This document shows, one piece after another, positions 5,483 to 11,366 of a DNA stretch of 11,366 nt. Each line of letters starts with the position of its first letter. Position 1 is the stretch's first letter. Location of the stretch: positions 1-11,366 of the forward strand of contig DKEG01000044.1 in the NCBI GenBank assembly GCA_002452095.1, read 5' to 3'. Under the pieces are notes generated by a model. The model had not been told where the DNA came from, searched no databases, and worked only from the letters and a program-made list of their open reading frames with translations. The position numbers and the translations under genes are program-made. Source of the DNA: Bacteroidales bacterium UBA6828 (GTDB lineage: Bacteria; Bacteroidota; Bacteroidia; Bacteroidales; Paludibacteraceae).

Positions 5483-5938
5483 ATGATTCTTGACAAATTG
5501 GAAAACGCTGACTGGTATTTTGACAGCGTTCCGGGCTTTGCCCAATTTATGAAGTTCTTCAACGAAAACGACCTTGAGGAGATGCCTGCCTGCAAGATTC
5601 ACTTGGACGGCAACGATCTGTATGTAAATATCCTCGATTTCAACGGCAAAGAGGAAGAGAACTGCCGCATGGAGGCACACAAAGACTATATTGATATTCA
5701 GATTCCGCTGACCGATGACGAGGTTATGGGGTGGAAATCGCAAGTGGACTGCCAAGAGGTAACACAAGAGTACGACGAGGGTAAGGATGTAGAGTTTTAT
5801 GCCGACAAGGCTACGGCACAATTTGTAGTACCCGCCGGGCATTTTGCCGTATTCTTCCCGACCGATGCACACCAACCGGGCATTGCTCCGGGCAAACATT
5901 ACCGAAAAATAATCGTTAAAACCAAAGCAAACGTCTAA
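5483..5938 (+). CDS. YhcH/YjgK/YiaL family protein
   Basis: A 151-aa cupin-like beta-sandwich protein of the YhcH/YjgK/YiaL family (DUF386), which includes EbgC, the small subunit of evolved beta-galactosidase, and proteins encoded with sialic acid and other sugar catabolism genes. The signature EAHKDYIDIQ (64-73), the histidine at 120, FFPTDAHQPG (124-133) and the closing KHYRKIIVK (138-146) are intact; the conserved His and Glu residues are thought to bind a metal. The precise reaction is unsettled for most members. There is no signal peptide, so it is cytosolic. It is the first gene of the plus-strand arm, behind a long repeat-containing leader, and is followed by a strong hairpin terminator and then glgB. 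The start at 5483 gives the conserved MILDKL N-terminus. Confidence 0.93.
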   Translation: MILDKLENADWYFDSVPGFAQFMKFFNENDLEEMPACKIHLDGNDLYVNILDFNGKEEENCRMEAHKDYIDIQIPLTDDEVMGWKSQVDCQEVTQEYDEGKDVEFYADKATAQFVVPAGHFAVFFPTDAHQPGIAPGKHYRKIIVKTKANV

Positions 5939-5943
5939 TCAAC

Positions 5944-5980
5944 ACAGACCGCAGGCAGTATGTCTTTGCGGTCTGTTTGT
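5944..5980 (+). terminator. intrinsic terminator between yhcH and glgB
   Basis: ACAGACCGCA (5944-5953) pairs perfectly with TGCGGTCTGT (5967-5976) across a 13-nt loop and is followed by TTTGTCTTATT. It starts 5 nt after the yhcH stop and ends about 20 nt before the glgB ATG, so it may end yhcH transcripts or attenuate read-through into glgB. Confidence 0.75.
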
Positions 5981-5995
5981 CTTATTATACGCGAT

Positions 5996-8032
5996 ATGGA
6001 AGAGACAAAAAAGACACTCAAACTGGTACAGTCCGACCCGTATCTGAAGCCCTACGAGTCTGCCATACAAGGGCGGTACGACTACGCTATCCGCAAGGAG
6101 CAGCAACTGACCGGTGGCAAGCCGCTGTCGGATTGGGCGGACGGCTACCTGTATTTCGGTTTGCACCGCACAAAAAGCGGTTGGGTGCTGCGCGAATGGG
6201 CACCGAATGCCACCGCCATCTATATAAAGGGCGATATGAACGACTGGGAGAAGTCAGAGAAATACCGCCTGCAGCCCATAGGAAACGGCGTTTGGGAGGC
6301 TACGTTGCCCGCCAAAGCCATGAAGCACGGGCAACTATACAAACTATTAGTGGAATGGCAGGGCGGATATGGCGAGCGTATCCCGAGTTACGCCACTCGC
6401 GTGGTACAGGACGAGAAGACCAAGATATTCTCCGCACAGGTGTGGAACCCAGAGCCATACAAATGGCAACATCGGGGTATCCGCAGGGAAACCGCAGGGG
6501 GACTGTTTATCTACGAGTGCCATATCGGAATGGCTTCGGAGGAGGAGAAAGTGTCGTCCTACGAGGAGTTCCGTGTGAGAGTACTGCCGCGTATTGCCGA
6601 GTTGGGCTACAACTGCCTGCAGATTATGGCGATACAGGAGCATCCGTATTATGGTTCATTCGGCTACCATGTAACCAATTTTTTTGCCGCTTCCAGCCGT
6701 TTCGGTACGCCTGAGGAACTGAAAGCACTGATTGACGATGCCCATGGGCGCGGAATGGCGGTAGTGATGGATATAGTCCACTCGCACGCTGCAAAAAACG
6801 AGTTGGAAGGACTGGGCAACTTCGACGGCACGCCCTATCAGTATTTCCACACGGGTGCCCGCCGCGAGCACCCTGCGTGGGACAGTCTGTGTTTCAACTA
6901 CGAGAAACCCGAAGTACTGCATTTCCTTCTCTCAAACTGCAAGTTCTGGCTTGACGAGTACGATTTCGACGGATTCCGTTTCGACGGCGTAACATCCATG
7001 ATGTACCTGAGCCACGGTCTGGGCGAGGATTTCAACGGCTATGGCAGTTATTTCAATGGCAACGAGGACGGCGATGCGATCTGCTATCTCACGCTGGCGA
7101 ACAAACTAATCCACGAAGTGAAGAAACACGCTATCACCATTGCCGAGGATATGTCGGGTATGCCGGGGCTGGCACGCCCGCAGAGCGAAGGCGGCATGGG
7201 TTTCGACTACCGTCTGGCGATGGGTATTCCCGATTTCTGGATCAAGTATATCAAGGAGGTGCGCGACGAGGACTGGAAAGCCGGACATATCCTCTACGAG
7301 ATGACCAACCGCCGCGACGACGAACGCACCATCTCATACGCCGAGAGCCACGACCAGGCATTGGTGGGTGACAAGACCATCATCTTCCGCCTTGCGGATG
7401 CCGATATGTACTGGCATTTCGAGCACGGACACTCCACCTATATGGTCGATCGTGCCATTGCGCTCCACAAGATGATACGCCTCATCACCGCCTCGACCAT
7501 CAACGGCGGGTATCTCAATTTTATGGGCAACGAGTTCGGACACCCCGAGTGGATTGATTTCCCGCGCCAGGGCAATGGCTGGAGTTGCAAGTACGCACGC
7601 CGCCAATGGAGCCTGGTGGACAACCCGAATTTCTACTACGCCGACCTCAATCGCTTCGACGAGGCGATGGTACACCTGCTGCGCAAAAAACTGCTGACGG
7701 TAAAAGACGAGAACGGTACGCACCTGCCCTATATATACAAATTGTGGGACAACGAGGGCGACCAAGTGGTGGCTTTCGAGCGCGGAAAACTGATTTTTGT
7801 TTTTAACTGGAACGGACAGAAATCGTTTGCCGACTATGGTATCCTTGCCCCAGAGGGCAAATATCGTGTCGTTTTGGACACCGATGCCAAACAGTTTGCG
7901 GGCTTCGGACAGAACGACGACACAATAGAACATTTTACACAATATGACGAACTCTATGCCAAGGACGGCAAAGGCTGGCTCAAATTGTATATCCCCGCCC
8001 GATCGGCTATAGTACTCGAAAAAATCGACTGA
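5996..8032 (+). CDS. glgB: 1,4-alpha-glucan branching enzyme (GH13, eukaryote-like type)
   Basis: A 678-aa enzyme that makes alpha-1,6 branches in glycogen by transferring cleaved alpha-1,4 chains. An N-terminal CBM48-like module contains WAPNA (68-72) and DMNDW (80-84). The GH13 catalytic barrel follows with region I DIVHSH (259-264), region II GFRFDGVTSM with nucleophile Asp330, region III AEDMSG with acid/base Glu384, and region IV AESHDQ with His452 and Asp453. A C-terminal all-beta domain ends VLEKID. The DIVHSH and GVTSM wording is that of the eukaryote-like subfamily (GH13_8) also common in Bacteroidota. The start at 5996 is preferred: an in-frame ATG at 5960 lies in the loop of the terminator hairpin and would add only a non-conserved 12-residue tail. 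The thioredoxin lipoprotein gene follows after 2 bp. No glgA or glgC is in the window. Confidence 0.95.
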   Translation: MEETKKTLKLVQSDPYLKPYESAIQGRYDYAIRKEQQLTGGKPLSDWADGYLYFGLHRTKSGWVLREWAPNATAIYIKGDMNDWEKSEKYRLQPIGNGVWEATLPAKAMKHGQLYKLLVEWQGGYGERIPSYATRVVQDEKTKIFSAQVWNPEPYKWQHRGIRRETAGGLFIYECHIGMASEEEKVSSYEEFRVRVLPRIAELGYNCLQIMAIQEHPYYGSFGYHVTNFFAASSRFGTPEELKALIDDAHGRGMAVVMDIVHSHAAKNELEGLGNFDGTPYQYFHTGARREHPAWDSLCFNYEKPEVLHFLLSNCKFWLDEYDFDGFRFDGVTSMMYLSHGLGEDFNGYGSYFNGNEDGDAICYLTLANKLIHEVKKHAITIAEDMSGMPGLARPQSEGGMGFDYRLAMGIPDFWIKYIKEVRDEDWKAGHILYEMTNRRDDERTISYAESHDQALVGDKTIIFRLADADMYWHFEHGHSTYMVDRAIALHKMIRLITASTINGGYLNFMGNEFGHPEWIDFPRQGNGWSCKYARRQWSLVDNPNFYYADLNRFDEAMVHLLRKKLLTVKDENGTHLPYIYKLWDNEGDQVVAFERGKLIFVFNWNGQKSFADYGILAPEGKYRVVLDTDAKQFAGFGQNDDTIEHFTQYDELYAKDGKGWLKLYIPARSAIVLEKID

Positions 8033-8034
8033 TT

Positions 8035-8793
8035 ATGAAGAAAATACTCCTTATCGCAGCAGCCATCACATTGGTTGCCTGCAACAAACCCACACTCAAA
8101 GAGCAATACACCACCCTTACCCAAGAGACGGACGCCGCATTGGACACTATGACCGATATGACAGCATTCGAGGCTTTGTTGGATTCGTATATAGCGCAGG
8201 TGATGGATATGTACCTCGGCAATATGCAGGACGAATATGCCGACTCGGTGCTATTCGATGTCTATTATCTGTTGGATACCAATCAAAAGACCAAGATCTT
8301 TGACGCAATGTCGAAAGAGAAATTGGCTTCGGAGGGCATCAAAGACCTCTACGACAACTATCGCATTGAGCAAATCACAGCTGTCGGCAACCAATACACT
8401 GACATCGCCGCCCTGCAGGCTGACGGCACCCCGCTCGCACTGAGCGAATTGGTCGGTAAGACCGAATATGTCTTAGTGGATTTCTGGGCTTCGTGGTGCC
8501 GCCCGTGCCGCAACCTGCTGCCTGTGCTGAAAGAGATCTACGAGGCGCAACCCGCAGGCAAACTGCAGATTCTCGGTATCAGTTGCGACCGCGACTCTGC
8601 TGCCTGGCAGAAAGCCGTAGCCGAGGAGGAACTGCCGTGGCTGCAAATCCGCGACCAACGCCAAGATCCTTACAACCCATGCGATGTGTATGGTATTATG
8701 GCTATTCCGTCCACGTTCCTTATTGATGCCAACGGCATTATCGTTGCCCGCAACCCGTCTGAGGATGAGATCAAAGAAATACTTGCAAAATAA
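8035..8793 (+). CDS. TlpA/ResA-like thioredoxin-fold lipoprotein
   Basis: A 252-aa envelope protein with a lipoprotein signal ending LVAC (Cys16). A helical region of unknown role spans about residues 20-120 and a TlpA/ResA-type thioredoxin domain follows. The redox motif WCRPC places the active cysteines at 155 and 158 within VDFWASWCRPC, and the cis-proline loop AIPSTFLID is present, so a working disulfide oxidoreductase is expected on the periplasmic side. In this group such proteins usually reduce disulfides of envelope proteins or are peroxiredoxin-like; the partner cannot be told from sequence. The gene begins 2 bp after the glgB stop, implying translational coupling, although the two products act in different compartments. 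No terminator is visible after it; a low-complexity spacer leads to nagB. Confidence 0.92.
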   Translation: MKKILLIAAAITLVACNKPTLKEQYTTLTQETDAALDTMTDMTAFEALLDSYIAQVMDMYLGNMQDEYADSVLFDVYYLLDTNQKTKIFDAMSKEKLASEGIKDLYDNYRIEQITAVGNQYTDIAALQADGTPLALSELVGKTEYVLVDFWASWCRPCRNLLPVLKEIYEAQPAGKLQILGISCDRDSAAWQKAVAEEELPWLQIRDQRQDPYNPCDVYGIMAIPSTFLIDANGIIVARNPSEDEIKEILAK

Positions 8794-8795
8794 TT

Positions 8796-8857
8796 CCTCT
8801 AAACTATCAACTTCTAAACTTCTCTAAACACTCAACTCTAAACTCTCAACTAAAACA
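8796..8857. repeat. low-complexity CTAAAC/CAAC repeat spacer before nagB
   Basis: CTAAAC occurs at 8799, 8814, 8824 and 8838, interspersed with CAAC at 8808, 8833 and 8847, right up to the nagB start at 8858. The plus strand of this spacer contains no G between 8796 and 8857. No promoter box or hairpin is seen in it. Confidence 0.65.
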
Positions 8858-9670
8858 ATGCGTGTTATCATTCAACCCGATTATGAACTGCTCAGCCGCT
8901 GGGCAGCCAACTATGTAGCCAATCGTATCAACGAGTTTGCACCAAAAGAAAGCACACCCTTCGTGCTCGGTCTGCCCACAGGCTCATCGCCACTGGGTAT
9001 GTACCGCCATCTTATCGAACTCAACCATGCGGGCAAAGTGTCGTTCCGCAACGTGGTAACTTTCAATATGGACGAGTATGTCGGCTTACCCGAAGACCAT
9101 CCCGAGAGTTACCATAGTTTTATGTGGAACAATTTCTTCTCCCATATCGACATCCGCAAAGAGAATGTGAATATCCTCAACGGCAACGCTGCCGACCTGC
9201 AAGCCGAATGTGCGCGCTATGAGGCGAAAATCAAGAACTATGGTGGTATTCATCTCTTCCTCGGCGGTATCGGTCCTGACGGGCATATTGCGTTCAACGA
9301 ACCCGGTTCGTCACTCACCAGCCGCACTCGCAAAAAGGAACTGACCACCGACACCATCATCGCCAACTCGCGTTTCTTCGACAACGATGTCAACAAGGTA
9401 CCCAAGACCGCTCTCACCGTCGGCGTAGGCACCGTAATGGACGCGCAGGAGGTACTGATTATGGTCAACGGACACAACAAAGCACGCGCCCTCCAGCACG
9501 CTATCGAGGAACCTATCTCCCATATGTGGACGGTCTCTGCGCTCCAGATGCACCAGCACGGCATCATTGTCTGCGACGAAGCGGCGTGCGACGAACTGAA
9601 AGTAAGCACTTTCCGCTATTTCCGCGACATTGAGCGCAACAACCTCAATCCCGATGCCCTGCTGAAATAA
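8858..9670 (+). CDS. nagB: glucosamine-6-phosphate deaminase
   Basis: A 270-aa cytosolic enzyme converting glucosamine 6-phosphate to fructose 6-phosphate and ammonia, the step that feeds amino sugars into glycolysis. The residues known from the E. coli enzyme fall at the same numbers: Asp72 in NMDEY, Asp141 and His143 in GPDGHIAFNEPG, and Glu148. The phosphate-binding LPTGSSP loop is at 39-45. Residues forming the N-acetylglucosamine 6-phosphate allosteric site in E. coli also have counterparts (Ser151, Arg158, Lys160, Tyr254), so allosteric control may be kept; that is inference. Length is normal for the short, single-domain form. It lies 64 bp after the thioredoxin lipoprotein gene on the same strand, and no separate promoter is evident. 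Confidence 0.97.
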   Translation: MRVIIQPDYELLSRWAANYVANRINEFAPKESTPFVLGLPTGSSPLGMYRHLIELNHAGKVSFRNVVTFNMDEYVGLPEDHPESYHSFMWNNFFSHIDIRKENVNILNGNAADLQAECARYEAKIKNYGGIHLFLGGIGPDGHIAFNEPGSSLTSRTRKKELTTDTIIANSRFFDNDVNKVPKTALTVGVGTVMDAQEVLIMVNGHNKARALQHAIEEPISHMWTVSALQMHQHGIIVCDEAACDELKVSTFRYFRDIERNNLNPDALLK

Positions 9671-9687
9671 TCGTTCCCCGAAAAGTA

Positions 9688-9806
9688 TACGATTATTAAG
9701 ATTTTCCTATACCTTCGGCACCATACATTGCATACTGAAAAGTAAGGAGGATGTGAGGTGGATGCGCATAGGATAGGCTAAGGATAAAAATGTACGATTA
9801 TTAAGA
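9688..9806. repeat. 14-bp direct repeats flanking a 91-bp interval
   Basis: TACGATTATTAAGA occurs exactly at 9688-9701 and 9793-9806. The 91 bp between them begin with TTTTCCTATACCTT and end with AAGGATAAAAATG, so their ends are roughly inverted relative to one another, and they include a purine-rich run (9739-9790). No gene is visible in this interval. Confidence 0.5.
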
Positions 9807-9847
9807 ATCCATGAGTTCTGTATGCCGTGCATACAAACTCGTGGATT
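9806..9847. other. 42-nt near-perfect hairpin upstream of the HsdR-N gene
   Basis: Bases 9806-9826 or so pair with 9830-9847: AATCCATGAGTT against AACTCGTGGATT, then after one bulged base TGTATGC against GCATACA, closing on a CGT loop. There is one G-T wobble. It ends 25 nt before the ATG at 9873 and is not followed by a clear T-run, so it is not a typical terminator. Confidence 0.6.
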
Positions 9848-9872
9848 ATCATTTGTACCAGGCTTGCCCTAT

Positions 9873-10295
9873 ATGAAAACCCGTATTTATAACAACAAAG
9901 GACAGATCTTCTGCGAATGGCGCCGCCAATGGGTGCGCCTTACCCCCGAAGAGTGGGTACGGCAGCGTTTTCTCCACCTTTTGGTAGAGAAATACGGCTA
10001 CCCTATGTCGCTCATCGGGGTGGAAATTCCTATTTCTGTGGGCGATGCACAGAAACGCTGTGATGCCGTCGTCTATACACGCCAAATGCAGCCGTTGGTA
10101 CTGATAGAGTTTAAGGCGGAGTCTGTACCGCTCACGCAGAAAGTGCTCGACCAGGCGGTTACCTACAACCGCACCCTCTCCGTACCGTTCCTCATTCTCC
10201 ACAACGGCCCACAAACCATCTTAGCCCGCATCAACCGACAAGAAATACAATATGCTACCATTCTCCCCACTTGGGAACAACTAACAGAACAATAA
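9873..10295 (+). CDS. stand-alone HsdR N-terminal-like nuclease-fold protein
   Basis: A 140-aa protein matching only the N-terminal nuclease domain of type I restriction HsdR subunits (HSDR_N-like). The PD-(D/E)XK core looks intact: Glu27 in the first helix, Asp64 in KRCDAVVYTR, Glu79-Phe80-Lys81 in LVLIEFKAES, and a Gln94-x-x-x-Tyr98 motif typical of this family. There is no helicase part and no hsdM or hsdS in the window, so this is not a restriction system; such single-domain proteins occur widely in Bacteroidota and their role is unknown to me. The start at 9873 (MKTRIYNNKG) is preferred; an in-frame ATG at 9822 lies within a strong hairpin and adds unconserved residues. phoH begins 6 bp downstream, suggesting cotranscription. 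Confidence 0.85.
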   Translation: MKTRIYNNKGQIFCEWRRQWVRLTPEEWVRQRFLHLLVEKYGYPMSLIGVEIPISVGDAQKRCDAVVYTRQMQPLVLIEFKAESVPLTQKVLDQAVTYNRTLSVPFLILHNGPQTILARINRQEIQYATILPTWEQLTEQ

Positions 10296-10301
10296 TCATC
10301 T

Positions 10302-11306
10302 ATGGATACAATCATATCCCTACAAGACCACCTCGATACAGCGGTTTTCTATGGTGTAAACAATCAAAATATCCTCTGTCTCAAAAACCAGCACCCAGAT
10401 GTGCGGGTCGTGGCACGCGGCTATCAGGTGAAAGTATCGGGGGCGGAAGCCGCTATCGCCCGTTTTGAACACAGCCTGCGCCTGTGTGAGGCTTTCTGCA
10501 TCAAAAACAACACCCTCAACGAGGAACAGATACTTATGCTCCTGCATGGTGAGCAACCGCAGGAATACCTGCAAGACAACCTGATCTTGCACGGTGTGAA
10601 CGGCAAATCTATTGTCGCCCGCAGCCACAACCAGCAAATGCTCGTGGATGCCTACGAGGACAACGACCTCCTGTTTGCTATAGGTCCCGCCGGCAGCGGA
10701 AAGACCTACACGGCTATCGCTTTGGCGGTACGTGCGCTCAAAAACAGAGAGGTAAAGAAAATCATTCTCTCGCGCCCTGCCGTTGAAGCAGGCGAAAAAC
10801 TCGGCTTCCTGCCGGGCGATATGAAAGACAAGATCGACCCCTATCTGCAACCGCTCTACGATGCCTTGCAGGATATGCTCCCGCCCGCTAAACTGAACGA
10901 ATATATGGAGCGCGGCGTGATACAGATTGCCCCGCTTGCTTTCATGCGCGGACGCACATTAGCAGATGCCATCGTCATTCTGGACGAGGCACAGAATACC
11001 ACCACCGCCCAACTCAAGATGTTCCTCACGCGTCTCGGTATCAATGGCAAGATGATTGTCACCGGCGACCTCACACAGGTCGATTTGCCTGCCAACCAGC
11101 GTTCCGGACTGCGGGATGCCATTGAGCGGCTGCGGGATATTCGCGGCATTGCCATCGTGGAGTTCAATCAGAAAGACATTGTCCGCCACCCGTTGGTCAA
11201 ACACATTGTCTCTGCATACACCAAGCACATAGACACCCCCACCCCGCAAGATAACGTTTCGCCGCAAGATAACACTGCATCACCGGACAATACTACCTTA
11301 TTATAA
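10302..11306 (+). CDS. phoH: PhoH-family ATPase
   Basis: A 334-aa cytosolic P-loop protein of the PhoH/PhoL (YbeZ) type. An N-terminal region of about 110 residues precedes the ATPase core: Walker A GPAGSGKT (128-135), SRPAVEAGEKLGFLPG (157-172) characteristic of PhoH, Walker B IVILDEAQN with Asp228 and Glu229, and the TGDLTQVDLP segment (254-263). Relatives act with the endoribonuclease YbeY in ribosome and RNA metabolism and have been proposed to be RNA helicases; the name comes from phosphate-starvation induction in E. coli. The C-terminus carries a hydrophilic tail of three six-residue repeats (TPQDNV, SPQDNT, ASPDNT; 314-331), encoded by near-identical DNA and probably recently expanded. 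The gene follows the HsdR-N protein gene after 6 bp. Confidence 0.95.
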   Translation: MDTIISLQDHLDTAVFYGVNNQNILCLKNQHPDVRVVARGYQVKVSGAEAAIARFEHSLRLCEAFCIKNNTLNEEQILMLLHGEQPQEYLQDNLILHGVNGKSIVARSHNQQMLVDAYEDNDLLFAIGPAGSGKTYTAIALAVRALKNREVKKIILSRPAVEAGEKLGFLPGDMKDKIDPYLQPLYDALQDMLPPAKLNEYMERGVIQIAPLAFMRGRTLADAIVILDEAQNTTTAQLKMFLTRLGINGKMIVTGDLTQVDLPANQRSGLRDAIERLRDIRGIAIVEFNQKDIVRHPLVKHIVSAYTKHIDTPTPQDNVSPQDNTASPDNTTLL

Positions 11307-11307
11307 G

Positions 11308-11366
11308 ATGGAAGTAGTCATTTTTACACTATTTCCATATTCTCACTATAGTGTCCATTTAGAAAC
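11308..11366 (+). CDS. possible start of another gene (runs off the window)
   Basis: An ATG one base after the phoH stop opens a frame that stays open for 19 codons to the window edge (MEVVIFTLFPYSHYSVHLE). The close spacing favours a real start, but the codons are more AT-rich than in phoH and the stretch contains an ACACTAT/ATAGTGT inverted repeat (11326-11332, 11348-11354) and the palindrome CACTATAGTG (11344-11353), so it may instead be non-coding or the end of a mobile element. I do not recognise the peptide. Confidence 0.3.
   Translation, partial: MEVVIFTLFPYSHYSVHLE

Noticed and set aside
7334..7942. Minus-strand reading frame of 202 codons opposite glgB
   Set aside because: Antisense shadow of the well-supported branching enzyme gene.
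9873..10295. Part of a type I restriction-modification locus
   Set aside because: No helicase, methylase or specificity subunit is present and the protein is complete as a single domain next to phoH.

Overview
This window looks like a chromosomal segment from a member of Bacteroidota, most likely order Bacteroidales. Three lines of evidence agree. First, every well-placed promoter I can read has the Bacteroidota form (TTTG-like box, 20 nt, TAnnTTTG), and start codons lack strong Shine-Dalgarno sequences. Second, several proteins are of Bacteroidota type: a PorW/SprE-like TPR lipoprotein, a short lipoprotein thioredoxin, a eukaryote-like GH13 branching enzyme, and a stand-alone HsdR-N nuclease-fold protein. 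Third, the intergenic regions are AT-rich with short GC-rich hairpins. I cannot name the genus.

Layout: positions 1-5157 read on the minus strand and 5483-11366 on the plus strand. In minus-strand transcription order the left arm holds an M13 zinc metallopeptidase lipoprotein (5157-3142), a small Dabb-domain protein (2996-2691), a 709-bp gene-free block (1982-2690), an unrecognised 140-aa protein (1981-1559), tsaB (1445-750) and, 3 bp after it, the start of a TPR lipoprotein that runs off the left edge. The right arm holds a YhcH/YjgK/YiaL-family protein, the glycogen branching enzyme glgB, a TlpA/ResA-like thioredoxin lipoprotein (2 bp after glgB), nagB, an HsdR-N-like protein, phoH (6 bp after it), and possibly the first codons of another gene. 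The two arms diverge from a compact pair of interlocked promoters at 5191-5238.

Functionally this is mostly ordinary housekeeping and carbohydrate content: the tRNA t6A modification factor TsaB, glycogen branching, amino-sugar catabolism (NagB), a sugar-associated YhcH protein, an exported peptidase and an envelope thioredoxin. I see no defence island, CRISPR array, prophage, complete insertion sequence, tRNA or rRNA gene. The glgB-thioredoxin and HsdR-N-phoH pairs are spaced tightly enough to be operons.

The least explained material is intergenic. The 1982-2690 block is packed with inverted repeats: a nested 65-bp structure with alternative pairings, a MITE-like 117-bp element with 21-bp terminal inverted repeats, an 11-bp tandem repeat, and a GC hairpin whose flank recurs in the yhcH leader. 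The yhcH leader itself carries a duplicated segment, one copy of which is interrupted by a small hairpin. The nagB-HsdR-N gap has 14-bp direct repeats and a 42-nt hairpin. None of this proves a new system, but these are the places worth checking.
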